Below are positions 42,789 through 52,336 of a DNA stretch of 52,336 bases, in pieces (positions within the stretch are counted from its first letter, which is position 1; each line of letters begins with the position of its first letter). The translations under genes were made by a program, and so were the position numbers. Source of the stretch: an uncultured Caryophanales bacterium (GTDB lineage: Bacteria; Bacillota_I; Bacilli_A; RFN20; CAG-826). The notes beneath the pieces are model-generated. The model saw only the letters and a list, made by a program, of their open reading frames with translations, had not been told where the DNA came from and made no database searches. The DNA is taken from the NCBI GenBank assembly GCA_946624155.1, contig CAMORU010000005.1, positions 1 to 52,336 on the forward strand. Reading direction: 5' to 3'.

Positions 42789-45700
42789 TTAGAAATCACC
42801 AAAATCAAATAAGGAAAGTTGATCGCTTTCGTTTAAATCATCAAGCACTCCCATATCCGCTAAGTCTTGGACATTAGTCTGAGAGAGTTTTGTTCTTCTT
42901 AATAAATCTTCTTTAGAAGTGAAAGGTTTCTTATTTCTTTCTTCAATAACGGTGATCGCGTTATTTTCTCCTAAACCATCAATTGTGATAAATGGAGGAA
43001 TTAAACATTTTCTTTCGTGATCGACAACGAATTTAGTCGCATCACTCTTATATAAATCAATATTAGAGAATTTATATCCTCTTTCAGTCATTTCTACAGC
43101 GATTTGTAAGGTTTTAATTTGTTCTTCTTCTTTTGGAGTTAATTTTTCTCCAGTAGTTCTTTCTTTAATCTTTAATTGTTCAAGTCGATTAATGATTGCT
43201 TCTTCTCCTTTAATCATTGGGATGATGTCATATTGTTTACTTCTAACAGAAAAGAAAGTCGCATAGAACTCTAAAGGATAATGGACTTTGAAATAGCCCA
43301 CTCTGATGGCCATAGTGACATAAGCCACCGCGTGACCTTTAGGGAACATGTATTTAATCTTATTACATGAATTAATGTAATAATCAGGAACGTTATGCGC
43401 TCTCATAGCCTCTTCATATTCAACTTTAAGTCCTTTACCTTTACGAACATCTTCCATGATTTGGAAAGAGATATTTGGAGGTAAACCTTTACCGATAAGA
43501 TAGACCATAATATCATCACGACATCCAATGACTTCTTGTAAGGTTGCAGTCTTTTGATTAATTAAGTCTTCTGCGTTTCCATTCCATACGTTCGTACCAT
43601 GGGATAGACCAGAAATAATAACTAAATCAGAGAATGATGTCGGTCTAGTTTTCTCTAAGATTCCTCTAACGAAATCCGTACCGAATTCAGGAATCGCTAA
43701 GGCACCTGTAGACTGTCTTAAATAATTATTTTTTAAACCTAAAGAATCAGGAGAAGAAAAAATCTTTAAAACATCAGGATCGTTCATTGGGATATCTTTG
43801 ATATCGATATGTGTTAAATCACACATCATCTTTAATGCCATCGGGTCAACGTGACCTAACATATCAAGCTTTAAAATCGTATCGTGAATCGAATGGAAAT
43901 CAAAGTGAGTGGTCTTCCAAGAAGAACCAACTTCATCTGCAGGCCACTGAATTGGGGTGAAATCATAAACAGAATGGTCACTAGGAATAACAACTATTCC
44001 TCCTGGATGTTGACCTGTAGTTCTTTTAACTCCAACACATCCACTAGCGAGATATTCAAGTTTAGCTTTGCTATAGGTATTTGGATCTAATCCTTTTCTT
44101 TCAATATAGCCTCTAGCAAAACCAAAAGCAGTCTTATCAGCGACTGTTTCAATTGTTCCTGCTCTAAAGACATTGTCTTTACCTAATAAGACTTTTGTAT
44201 ATTCATGGGCGGTAGCCTGATAATCTCCTGGGAAGTTTAAATCGATATCAGGAACTTTATCCGCGTGGAATCCTAAGAATGTTTCAAATGGAATATCTTG
44301 TCCATCTCTAATCATTGGTTTGCCGCACACCGGACAATTCTTTTCTGGGAGGTCAAATCCAGATTTAATATCTGGACAAGTTTCTTTACCCCATTCAAAG
44401 TGATGACAATGTGGGCATAAATAGTGAGCAGGAAGAGGATTAACTTCAGTAATTCCACTCATCGTGGCGACAAAAGAAGAACCAACAGATCCTCTACTAC
44501 CAACAATATAGCCATCTTCATTAGACTTTTTGACTAATTCATGAGCGATATAGTAAATAACGGAGTATCCGTTAGAAATAATACCGTTAAGTTCGGTGTC
44601 TAATCTGGTTTTAATAAATTCTGGTAATGGGTCTCCATATAATTCTTTAGCTCTACCCATACATAAATTAGTTAACTTCTCTTCAACGTTATCGATATGA
44701 GGAGTGTATAAGTGATCATTTGGAACAGGTCTAAGAGGTTCAATAGAATCCGCGATTTTATTCGTATTAGTGACCACTATTTCATAGGCTAAATCTTTAT
44801 CTAAGAATGAGAAACATTCAAGCATCTCATCAGTAGAACGATAATGTTGATCTGGATTTTCAAATGGAGGTAAATTATTTCGATAGTATGGATTAAGTGG
44901 GTGATTAACTTTACCAACTTGAGGAGCGGAAATATAAACATCTCTAAAGATCTTTTCTTGCTTACTCAAATAGTGAACATCTCCAGTAGCGACCACTAGT
45001 TTACCGATATCTTTAGCGGCTTTAATAATATCTATGATATTACGATTAACATCTTCCGGATAAATATCTCCAACATTCACTAAGAAGGAATAGTTTTCTG
45101 GAGGTTGAACTTCGATATAGTCATAAAAAGAACAAACTTCTTTTAATTTCTCTTCGTTATAATATCGTTCAGTTTCATAGACTTCCCCATTAAAACAGGC
45201 CGAACCCAAAAGCAAATTAGAACGATATTTATTTAAGACACTCTTAGGGATGAATGGTAATTTAGCGATGTTAGAGAAGTAATCAATATTAGAAATACTC
45301 ACTAAACGATATAAATCTTTTAAGCCTTCATTATTTTTCGCTAAAGCAATAACATGTTTGCTTCTTAAATGTCCGATTAAATCTTTACTAATTTCAAGAT
45401 TTTGTAATTCTTTATGTCTTAAAGACATATTGTTTTTAGTAAGGTTCACTAATAAAGCTTGCCAAACTTCACTTAAAACAAAGGCGTCATAGTCCGCTCT
45501 ATGGGCGCTTTCTTCATCGTATTCAACTTCCATTCTTCGACATAAAGCCCCTAATTGGTGGCTTCTACTTTCTGGGAAGCTATATCTAGAAATCGCTAAA
45601 GTGTCCACTACTCCATTTGTAATCGGTTCCATTCCTAAATCGATTCTCGCTTGGTTTAAGAAAGCGATATCGAATGATGCGTTATGGGTGACTAAAATTG

Positions 45701-47234
45701 CGTCTCCACAAAATTCCATAATCTTTGGTAAAGCATCTTCAATTCTAGGAGCATCTTTAACAGTGTCATCACTAATATTAGTGATTTTAGTAATCTTTTC
45801 TGGAATATGAATTCCTGGATTCACTAATAAATCAATACGGTCCACTACTCTACCTTGAGAGATTTTCACCGCACCAAATTCAATAATCTTATCGTATCTC
45901 GCACTTAAGCCAGTTGTTTCAAAGTCGAGGACGACATAAGTCGCTTTATTTAAAATATCTTCTTTTGGATTGAAGATGAATTTGATGTCATCATCCACCA
46001 TATAGAATTCACAGCCGTAAAGCATCTTGATACCAGTTTTATCTCCGGCTTTTTGAGCGTCAGGGAATCCTTGCACACAGCCGTGATCGGTAATCGCCAT
46101 AGCAGTATGACCAAGAGCTTTAGCAAGTTTAGCGTAATCCATCATCTCGGTAATTCCGTCTTGAGTGGACATATTACTATGTAAATGAAGCTCTACACGC
46201 TTAATTTCACTTCTATCAGGAATTACTTCATCTGGAGGTAATAAATCGATGTAATGGACCTTTATTTGAAGGGCTTTGTCAAAATTATTGACATACGCTA
46301 CTCCTCTAATACGAACATTAGAGTGAAGCATTTGACTTACAACTTCATCATTGATGGAAGTATTTTGGTAACAATTACAAGAAATCGCTCCTCCAAATTC
46401 ATCAGAGACACCAAAAACTATTCTTTTATTTTCTCCTCTTTCATTAACTTCTAAGCGGTACACTTTACCGTTAAAGTCAACGTGATCACTATCGACGGTT
46501 AGATCATCGATTCTTTCTACGTAAGTATATTTGCCTCTTCGATTGAGTCTTTGTCTTTCTCTTTCTTTGAGCATCAATTCTTTATTTTTTCTCATCTGCT
46601 TTAAAACCGCATCTTCCATTAAGGCGTTGCGTTCTTTTAATTCTTGCTCGATGAGTAAAGGAGCTTCATTTCGATCAGTGATTTCAATTTCATCTTTAGA
46701 TAACTGGATATCTTCTTCGGCAGTCTCGCTAGCGGCCTCGACAAGGATTTGTCTAGTTTCTTCATCGACCACTACTTCTTCGACTTGAGGAATAATTTCT
46801 TCTTTGATTTCAATGAAATCATAATTGATAAATCCTAATAAAGACTTAAAGTCTTGGAGAACTTCTTTATTTCTCGCTTTTTCATCTTCGTCTAAATATG
46901 AAATAGTTAAGGTTTCTTTTCCGGTTGCTTTAACATCAAGTTCCAAATTAGTACGGTAAATATATCTATACCACTGCTCTAAGATGTGAAGCGCATCTTC
47001 ACTAGTTGGATTATTTTTATAAGAAAAATGTAGAGTGTAAGGATAACTAATCGAATTAAGTCCATCTAAAAACTCTCTTAAATAGTCATATTCCCAAGGG
47101 GTTTCCTTAGAAATAATCATATCGATTTGAAGTGAATTAAATCTATTTCTTCCCACCATATCAAAATCCATATCGAAATCTTCGATATTTTCAATATGAA
47201 TAGAAGATAAGAAACGCTTAATTTTATCTGACAT
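42789..47234 (-). CDS. polC: DNA polymerase III alpha subunit, Gram-positive type (PolC)
   Basis: 1481 residues. Order of domains: N-terminal region, OB fold (about 235-330), PHP domain starting HLHSNMS (350-356), the inserted 3'-5' exonuclease with VVLDFETTGLS (434-444), then the polymerase with VPDIDLNFPGD and the C-terminal helix-hairpin-helix region. It is the replicative polymerase of low-GC Gram-positives and carries its own proofreading. It starts 1 base after the rseP stop. The zinc-binding cysteines CPHC and CPVC are present in the palm-proximal part. The gene is full length. Confidence 0.97.
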   Translation of the reverse strand: MSDKIKRFLSSIHIENIEDFDMDFDMVGRNRFNSLQIDMIISKETPWEYDYLREFLDGLNSISYPYTLHFSYKNNPTSEDALHILEQWYRYIYRTNLELDVKATGKETLTISYLDEDEKARNKEVLQDFKSLLGFINYDFIEIKEEIIPQVEEVVVDEETRQILVEAASETAEEDIQLSKDEIEITDRNEAPLLIEQELKERNALMEDAVLKQMRKNKELMLKERERQRLNRRGKYTYVERIDDLTVDSDHVDFNGKVYRLEVNERGENKRIVFGVSDEFGGAISCNCYQNTSINDEVVSQMLHSNVRIRGVAYVNNFDKALQIKVHYIDLLPPDEVIPDRSEIKRVELHLHSNMSTQDGITEMMDYAKLAKALGHTAMAITDHGCVQGFPDAQKAGDKTGIKMLYGCEFYMVDDDIKFIFNPKEDILNKATYVVLDFETTGLSARYDKIIEFGAVKISQGRVVDRIDLLVNPGIHIPEKITKITNISDDTVKDAPRIEDALPKIMEFCGDAILVTHNASFDIAFLNQARIDLGMEPITNGVVDTLAISRYSFPESRSHQLGALCRRMEVEYDEESAHRADYDAFVLSEVWQALLVNLTKNNMSLRHKELQNLEISKDLIGHLRSKHVIALAKNNEGLKDLYRLVSISNIDYFSNIAKLPFIPKSVLNKYRSNLLLGSACFNGEVYETERYYNEEKLKEVCSFYDYIEVQPPENYSFLVNVGDIYPEDVNRNIIDIIKAAKDIGKLVVATGDVHYLSKQEKIFRDVYISAPQVGKVNHPLNPYYRNNLPPFENPDQHYRSTDEMLECFSFLDKDLAYEIVVTNTNKIADSIEPLRPVPNDHLYTPHIDNVEEKLTNLCMGRAKELYGDPLPEFIKTRLDTELNGIISNGYSVIYYIAHELVKKSNEDGYIVGSRGSVGSSFVATMSGITEVNPLPAHYLCPHCHHFEWGKETCPDIKSGFDLPEKNCPVCGKPMIRDGQDIPFETFLGFHADKVPDIDLNFPGDYQATAHEYTKVLLGKDNVFRAGTIETVADKTAFGFARGYIERKGLDPNTYSKAKLEYLASGCVGVKRTTGQHPGGIVVIPSDHSVYDFTPIQWPADEVGSSWKTTHFDFHSIHDTILKLDMLGHVDPMALKMMCDLTHIDIKDIPMNDPDVLKIFSSPDSLGLKNNYLRQSTGALAIPEFGTDFVRGILEKTRPTSFSDLVIISGLSHGTNVWNGNAEDLINQKTATLQEVIGCRDDIMVYLIGKGLPPNISFQIMEDVRKGKGLKVEYEEAMRAHNVPDYYINSCNKIKYMFPKGHAVAYVTMAIRVGYFKVHYPLEFYATFFSVRSKQYDIIPMIKGEEAIINRLEQLKIKERTTGEKLTPKEEEQIKTLQIAVEMTERGYKFSNIDLYKSDATKFVVDHERKCLIPPFITIDGLGENNAITVIEERNKKPFTSKEDLLRRTKLSQTNVQDLADMGVLDDLNESDQLSLFDFGDF

Positions 47235-47235
47235 A

Positions 47236-48831
47236 CTAAATAACCGTAATAATATCCTTAATGACTATTAACACCATAAGTGAGAGTAAGATAATAACTC
47301 CCACAAGGGAAATAATATTTTTAACTTTAGCAGGTATTTCTTTTCTAAAGATTCCTTCAACCGCTAAAACAAGTAACTGCCATCCATCTAATCCTGGGAA
47401 TGGTAATAAATTGACTATTCCTAAGTTAACAGATATCAAAGCCCAATAGAACAAGAATTGGCCAAAACCATTTTGTTGGAGTACTTGAGTAGTGCTCACC
47501 CCAATAGCGATAATTCCACCGACATTTTGCCAGCCTTCCTTAGAAGTAAATAGAGATCCTAGCCCTCTAATAATCGCACTACTAGAGAAACCAAAGTCTT
47601 CAAATGTTTGTTTAACTGCACTACCAAAATCGTTATAAGATTGGTCGAGTTGCATATATAAACCAAAATCTTTTGGTAAAGTAAATCTTCCATTAGATTC
47701 GACTAATTCTAAACTACCAAACGATTTCTTTTCTCCTCGTTTATTAGGAGCGGATTCATCCAAAACATAAGCATTTATTTCAATATGAGTTGGAATTTGT
47801 CCACTTTTTTTATTTGTAAGTAAATTATTTGTGACATTTGGATAAGGCATTTCATATTGATTAGCAATTAATGTGTTCACACTACTTTTAGTGGTCATAT
47901 CTCCTGAAAGATAAATCTCGCTTCCCATAGGGACTAACTTAAATGTTTTATATTCATCTACACTTAACGTAATCTCAGCAACGAGTAATTCACCTTTATC
48001 TTCATCTAGATAATTTTCCGTTAATCCAATTTTAGCGGTATAAGAGATGATTTCTTTTCCTTCTTTATTAGGAGTGACTTTGCTCGCTCGTAGAAAGCCA
48101 GAAATAGTGCCGTTAACTACTTCTTCTCCAGAATAGTCATTATTTAAAACATCTTGCCAATTAAAATCAGGATAAGTATCCACTAATTCACCAAAGACCA
48201 ACTTTTCAAAGGCCACTGATTTATTAGCGACTTTGGTGTCTTTTAAAGTCATTTGGTAATAGTTATAACCAAAATATGAATAAGTGATTGAACTATCACC
48301 ATAGGTGATAATTGAATCATCATCATAGAAAACAAAATAGTTATCAGAATCGTAAGATAATGTTGGAGTATATAAATAATCTTTAGATTTTAATCCGATA
48401 CTTTCAGCGATGGAGTCTTTTTTAACAGTGATATGACCCACTCTAGCGGTGTAATTAGGGAAGGCCACTTCATAAACAAAGAAAATTGTTAAAGCTAAAA
48501 TAAAGTTCATGGTCACTCCAGCGACGTAAATAATCGCTCTCTGCCATTTCTTTTTACTTAACAAGCTTCTTTCTTTAGGGATTACTAATCCATCAGGAAC
48601 TGTTGCCTCTTCTCCATACATCGAAACAAATCCCCCAAAAGGAATCGCTCTTAAGGAGAAGAAAGTTTCTCCATTTTTTCTTTTAAAAGAAAATAGTTTA
48701 GGACCAAAGCCAATCGCATATTCAAAGCAGTACACCTTAAAGATTTTCGCGGTGATTAAATGTCCAGCTTCATGGACCATGATAAGTGTAGATAAACAGA
48801 CGATAAATAAAAGTATATAAAGGACAATCAT
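47236..48831 (-). CDS. rseP: Site-2 protease RseP/RasP (M50 family)
   Basis: 531 residues with about four helices. HEAGH (20-24) is the zinc-binding active site, and LLPFPGLDG near the C-terminus carries the third ligand. It cuts anti-sigma factors and signal peptides within the membrane. It is about 100 residues longer than Bacillus RasP, all in the outside PDZ-containing part. The ATG overlaps the dxr stop (ATGA). Confidence 0.93.
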   Translation of the reverse strand: MIVLYILLFIVCLSTLIMVHEAGHLITAKIFKVYCFEYAIGFGPKLFSFKRKNGETFFSLRAIPFGGFVSMYGEEATVPDGLVIPKERSLLSKKKWQRAIIYVAGVTMNFILALTIFFVYEVAFPNYTARVGHITVKKDSIAESIGLKSKDYLYTPTLSYDSDNYFVFYDDDSIITYGDSSITYSYFGYNYYQMTLKDTKVANKSVAFEKLVFGELVDTYPDFNWQDVLNNDYSGEEVVNGTISGFLRASKVTPNKEGKEIISYTAKIGLTENYLDEDKGELLVAEITLSVDEYKTFKLVPMGSEIYLSGDMTTKSSVNTLIANQYEMPYPNVTNNLLTNKKSGQIPTHIEINAYVLDESAPNKRGEKKSFGSLELVESNGRFTLPKDFGLYMQLDQSYNDFGSAVKQTFEDFGFSSSAIIRGLGSLFTSKEGWQNVGGIIAIGVSTTQVLQQNGFGQFLFYWALISVNLGIVNLLPFPGLDGWQLLVLAVEGIFRKEIPAKVKNIISLVGVIILLSLMVLIVIKDIITVI

Positions 48832-49991
48832 CTTCTATTCTCCTTTATTTCTTTCACTAATTTAGTGGCTTTTTTATTAATAAATTCATCAACTTCAATA
48901 ATCTTTTCTAAAGTTGGATGAGATGTATTTTTGTGTTCGTTCATACATTTAAAGATAATCTTTTCAATATCTAGAAAACCAATTTCATCTTTTAAATAAG
49001 CGTTAACTGCAACCTCATTTGCACGGTTTAATGTCGCTCCATAGGTTCCACCTTTAGATAAAACTATTTCCGCTAAACCGACTAATGGATATCTTTCCAT
49101 TTTGAAGGTATGGAAATGCAATTTCTTTAAATCATCTAAAGATTTAAATGTAGAAGTTGCGAAAGGTATTTTTCCCTCATATAAAGCAAATTTAATTGGA
49201 TTTCTCATATCTGGTTTAGAGATTTCTCCTCTAAAAGAGCCATCTAGATATTCAACATAGCTATGTAAATAGCTTTCATCGTGTAATGTGACTCCAATTT
49301 TTGAATATGGATAGTGATATAAATATCCTGCTTCAATAATTTCAAAGCATTTATTAACCATAGTGGCGCAGTCGATGGTAATTTTATTACCCATTTTCCA
49401 AGTTGGGTGTTTAAGTGCGTCCACTGCTTTTACATTCACTAATTCTTCTCTAGAAAGATTTCTAAAGGCTCCTCCAGAAGCGGTTAAGATTAATCTTTTG
49501 ACGTTTTTATCATCAACTTTTAAACATTTCCATAACGCGGAATGCTCACTATCGATCGGGTATAGTTCTCCTTTACCTTCTTTAAGAAGTTTATTGATTA
49601 ATTCTCCTCCCACTACTAAAGATTCTTTATTGGCCAAAGCAAGTTTCTTATTTGCTTCTAATGCTTTTACAGAAGGCACTAATCCTGCAAAACCCACTAA
49701 AGCGTTAACGACCATTTCAGAATTAGTGAGATTAATCAAATCTTCTATCTTATTATCTTTTTCATTTAAAAATGAAATATGAGGATATTTCTTTGAATAT
49801 TCTTTTGCCTTCTTTTTATCTCTTAAATACACATGAGTGACATTTGGATTGTGTTTTAGTATTGAAGAGATGCATCTACTTTTATAGCCAATAGAAAAAC
49901 CAACAAGATTGAAATCATTAGGGTTTTTTCTAATGACATCAAGAGTTTGTTGACCGATTGATCCAGAAGCTCCTAAAAGTAAGATATTCAT
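48828..49991 (-). CDS. dxr: 1-deoxy-D-xylulose-5-phosphate reductoisomerase
   Basis: 387 residues. GASGSIGQQTLDVI binds NADPH (7-20); PIDSEHSALWKCL and GGAFR are active-site stretches. It is the committed step of the MEP route to isoprenoids, feeding uppS. The stop overlaps the rseP start; cdsA is 2 bases upstream. Confidence 0.96.
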   Translation of the reverse strand: MNILLLGASGSIGQQTLDVIRKNPNDFNLVGFSIGYKSRCISSILKHNPNVTHVYLRDKKKAKEYSKKYPHISFLNEKDNKIEDLINLTNSEMVVNALVGFAGLVPSVKALEANKKLALANKESLVVGGELINKLLKEGKGELYPIDSEHSALWKCLKVDDKNVKRLILTASGGAFRNLSREELVNVKAVDALKHPTWKMGNKITIDCATMVNKCFEIIEAGYLYHYPYSKIGVTLHDESYLHSYVEYLDGSFRGEISKPDMRNPIKFALYEGKIPFATSTFKSLDDLKKLHFHTFKMERYPLVGLAEIVLSKGGTYGATLNRANEVAVNAYLKDEIGFLDIEKIIFKCMNEHKNTSHPTLEKIIEVDEFINKKATKLVKEIKENRR

Positions 49992-49993
49992 AA

Positions 49994-51064
49994 TTACACT
50001 AAAAATTTAGCCCAGTTAAAGTTTTCTTGAGATAGACAAGACATCATGAAGATGAAAATGGAGGCGACAATAACAGAGAAGAAGATTGAATCTAATCTAT
50101 CAAGTACTCCACCATGTCCTGGAATGAGTTTGCCATAATCTTTAATTCCCCAATATCGTTTAATTGAGGAGAAGACAAAGTCTCCTAAAGTGGCGAAGAA
50201 AGGAATTGCAAAACTAAGTGGGAAAATTAAATACCACATTTGATCGAGTTCAAATCCAGGATAGATCGGTTGATTGACCGCACTTAGGGTAATTCCTAAT
50301 CCACTAGAAAGGATAAAGGAAATAACAATTCCTCCAACAAATCCTTCCCAGGTTTTCTTTGGAGAAATTCTTTCATTCATCTTGTTTTTGCCAAAGAACA
50401 CTCCAACAAAATACGCTCCAGTGTCAGTCATGAATGTGGAGAAGATAACGTAGATTAATAGTAAAGAAGTTTTTACTGTATTGTCGAAGTTAAATGTCCA
50501 AGCACTAGTTTCTTGAATATTAAACGCACTGATAGGCATGTATCTAAGGTAATATAAGCATTGGAAACCAAAGCCGATAAGAATTCCCATAGTAATTAAA
50601 AAGCAAGCATCTAAAACAGAGAAATCTTTATAGATTACTGTAAGTAAGAAGAGTAAGAAGAATCCAATGACCACCACTAAGATTGGTAAATAAATCATTT
50701 GATAATACGAATCAATCTTCGCTCCAGATTCCACTATCGCAGTCCCGTCAGTTAATAACTGCTTAAAGATTGGCCAATAAGCGATTAAACCGATAAAGAT
50801 GAGGTATAAAACATAAATTACCGCAGTTCTTCTTTTACAGCATCCAAGAATTTCCCAAGCTGCAAAGCATAAAGCGATAGAGATTAAAGCGAAATAAATC
50901 CAGTCTCCTAAAAGTAAAGAAGGGATTAAGATCGCTAATCCAACAATCGCCGAGATAATTCGAGTGGACATCGATTTTTTCGCGCCACTAGATAAAGTGT
51001 TAGCTTCGATATGTCGCTCTTTTTTATTTTCGTTATTAATTTCAATATTATTGTTCTTTTTCAT
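49994..51064 (-). CDS. cdsA: Phosphatidate cytidylyltransferase
   Basis: 356 residues from the ATG at 51064; the longer frame overlaps uppS and is unlike the family. It has about eight helices and the C-terminal CDS signature, from SPKKTWEGFVGG to SIKRYWGIKDYGKLIPGHGG and LDRLDS. It makes CDP-diacylglycerol for phospholipids. GGAAG lies 6 bases before the ATG, and the start overlaps the uppS end by 17 bases. Confidence 0.94.
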   Translation of the reverse strand: MKKNNNIEINNENKKERHIEANTLSSGAKKSMSTRIISAIVGLAILIPSLLLGDWIYFALISIALCFAAWEILGCCKRRTAVIYVLYLIFIGLIAYWPIFKQLLTDGTAIVESGAKIDSYYQMIYLPILVVVIGFFLLFLLTVIYKDFSVLDACFLITMGILIGFGFQCLYYLRYMPISAFNIQETSAWTFNFDNTVKTSLLLIYVIFSTFMTDTGAYFVGVFFGKNKMNERISPKKTWEGFVGGIVISFILSSGLGITLSAVNQPIYPGFELDQMWYLIFPLSFAIPFFATLGDFVFSSIKRYWGIKDYGKLIPGHGGVLDRLDSIFFSVIVASIFIFMMSCLSQENFNWAKFLV

Positions 51065-51773
51065 CGACGCTTCCAAACCTCCTGTTCCTCGAATAATATG
51101 TTTCAATGCATTTTCTAAATTCTTCTTTTGTAAAATCTGGCCAAGTAGTCTCTGGGAAGATAAATTCCGCATAGGCTAATTGCCAAGGTAGATAATTACT
51201 GGTTCTAAGTTCTCCACTAGTTCTAATTAATAAATCTACTGGAGGTAACCCTTTTGTATATAAATAGTTTTCAAACAATTCTTCAGTTAAATCTTCAGGT
51301 TGATATTTTCCTTCTTTAACATCTTTAGCGAATAAACTAGCAGCCCTGACTATTTCAGCTTTCCCCCCATAATTTAGGCAAATATTGAAATAAAAGCTTT
51401 TACCAGATTCAGTTCTTTTAACTGCATCATTAATTACTTTTTGGGTTTTCTCTGGGAGTTTAGAAATATCTCCAGAAATTCTAATCGAGCAATCATCTTT
51501 GATAATACGATCAATTTCTTTTTTAAAGAAAATCTCTAGATAGTTAAATAGATGTCTAATTTCATCTTTTGGGCGATTCCAGTTTTCGGTGGAAAAAGCG
51601 TATAGACTCATAACCTTGATATTTTGAGCTAAACATTCCTCATAGATTTCAATGATTCTATCGCATCCCGCTTTATGTCCTAAATGGCGTGGTAAGCCTC
51701 TTCTTTTAGCCCATCTTCCATTCCCGTCCATGATGAAGGCGACATGTTGTAACTTATAACTAGATTTTCCCAT
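51048..51773 (-). CDS. uppS: Undecaprenyl diphosphate synthase (isoprenyl transferase)
   Basis: 241 residues from the ATG at 51773. FIMDGNGRWAKRRGLPR holds the catalytic Asp and diphosphate-binding Arg; YAFSTENWNRP and DLLIRTSGELRTSNYLPWQ are the other conserved blocks. It makes the C55 lipid carrier that the polysaccharide locus and peptidoglycan synthesis use. A TATAAT lies 9 bases before the ATG. Confidence 0.96.
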   Translation of the reverse strand: MGKSSYKLQHVAFIMDGNGRWAKRRGLPRHLGHKAGCDRIIEIYEECLAQNIKVMSLYAFSTENWNRPKDEIRHLFNYLEIFFKKEIDRIIKDDCSIRISGDISKLPEKTQKVINDAVKRTESGKSFYFNICLNYGGKAEIVRAASLFAKDVKEGKYQPEDLTEELFENYLYTKGLPPVDLLIRTSGELRTSNYLPWQLAYAEFIFPETTWPDFTKEEFRKCIETYYSRNRRFGSVDEKEQ

Positions 51774-51796
51774 ACTGAGATTATTATATAATAAAA

Positions 51797-51812
51797 GCGC
51801 GCTTTCGCGCAC
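51797..51812 (-). terminator. Terminator after frr
   Basis: GTGCGC, GAAA loop, GCGCGC, then TTTTATTATAT on the minus strand. The T tract also carries the uppS -10. Confidence 0.7.
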
Positions 51813-51852
51813 TTATTAATGAGAAATTTTTCTAATTAGAAATTTGGAGAAT

Positions 51853-52336
51853 TAAATCGCCATAATTTCTTTTTCTTTTTCAGCGATGACTTCATCGACT
51901 TTTTTGCACGCTTCATCGGTGACTTTTTGAACATCATCTTGAGCGCGTTTTAATAAGTCTTCAGAATATGAATCATCAATTTTAAGGACATCCATATAGT
52001 CTCTTCTAACGTTTCTAATAGCGACTTTACATTCTTCAGAATATCCTCTTGCTTTCTTAACGATTTCTCTTCTTCTATCTTCGGTTAAGGCTGGGATAAT
52101 AAGACGAATTTTATCGCCTTCATTAATTGGATTGAGTCCTAAATCGCTCGTGCTAATCGCGGCAACAACCGCTTTAACATCGTTACGATCAAATGGTTTG
52201 ATTAATAATTGTCTTGGCTCAGGAACAGAAATCGCACTTATTTGATTAATTGGAGTAGGTGAGCCGTAATAATCAATTTCAATGTGATTAAGAATACTTG
52301 GGCTCGCTCTACCTGTTCTTAAGGTGGCTAAATTTC
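51853..52336 (-). pseudogene. frr: Ribosome recycling factor, cut by window edge and with a -1 frameshift
   Basis: The minus strand reads TLRTGRASPSILNHIEI, then YYGSPTPINQISAISVPEP and on to VQKVTDEACKK, clearly RRF, which splits ribosomes after termination and is essential. At 51901-51905 the run of A has 5 bases where 6 are needed; only with a shift of -1 does the ending VDEVIAEKEKEIMAI and the TAA at 51853 follow. A sequencing or assembly error in a homopolymer is the simplest explanation; slippage on CAAAAAG would also restore the normal protein. The 5' end lies beyond the window. Confidence 0.9.

Noticed and set aside
42789..47234. TGA read as Trp (Mycoplasma-type code)
   Set aside because: Trp codons in polC and elsewhere are TGG, and TGA serves as a stop in overlapping genes such as dxr.
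1..52336. CRISPR array, insertion sequence or integrase
   Set aside because: No regularly spaced repeats, transposase or recombinase gene was found on either strand.

Overview
The window comes from a low-GC, Gram-positive-type bacterium, probably Bacilli or a Mollicutes-like gut lineage. The strongest clue is the minus-strand block frr, uppS, cdsA, dxr, rseP, polC at the right end, which is the usual Firmicute order with the Gram-positive polymerase PolC. TGA is used as a stop codon (for example the ATGA overlap of dxr and rseP), so the code is the standard one. No genus is named because nothing in the sequence settles it.

Layout. 1-8.5 kb: the start of a nitroreductase, a duplicated MORN-like protein, then a minus-strand run of defence-type genes (DUF4238-like, hypoxanthine/uracil DNA glycosylase, DUF2971, a small membrane protein with a KAP-type P-loop NTPase, AbiH, an HNH-like zinc protein). 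8.6-14.8 kb: a defence island lying between two degraded C-terminal ends of family 2 glycosyltransferases. It holds a complete retron (promoter, msr-msd RNA with matching a1/a2 arms, St85/Ec86-type effector, reverse transcriptase) and a four-gene ABC-three-component system. 14.8-32.3 kb: a surface polysaccharide locus that switches strand repeatedly, with two phosphoglycosyl transferases (one fused to an HpcH/HpaI-type aldolase), a nucleotidyltransferase, a flippase, a Wzy/EpsG polymerase, several glycosyltransferases, a TagF-like transferase, an asparagine-synthase-like protein, a 2-hydroxyacid dehydrogenase, an FtsX-like protein and a membrane NDP-sugar dehydratase. 32.5-42.6 kb: a large anchored surface protein with a structured leader, a NUMOD1-like protein, a HepT/MntA toxin-antitoxin pair, tRNA-Leu, a formate/nitrite-type transporter, a HipA-like kinase, an acyl-CoA ligase, an unidentified structured RNA of about 335 nt, and a RhuM-Fic gene with a BrnA-like partner. 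42.7 kb to the end: tRNA-Pro and the housekeeping block.

How it works together. The polysaccharide genes would make, flip and polymerise a lipid-linked glycan. The defence and toxin-antitoxin genes are at least five independent modules. Two things cut across the modules. Several accessory genes have a -10 element exactly 6 bases before the ATG, which suggests leaderless mRNAs. Three intergenic stretches (10.9-11.2, 35.4 and 41.0-41.4 kb) have the structure of RNA genes or leaders. The best candidates for something undescribed are the 41 kb RNA, the phosphoglycosyl transferase-aldolase fusion, and the retron as a new member of its family.
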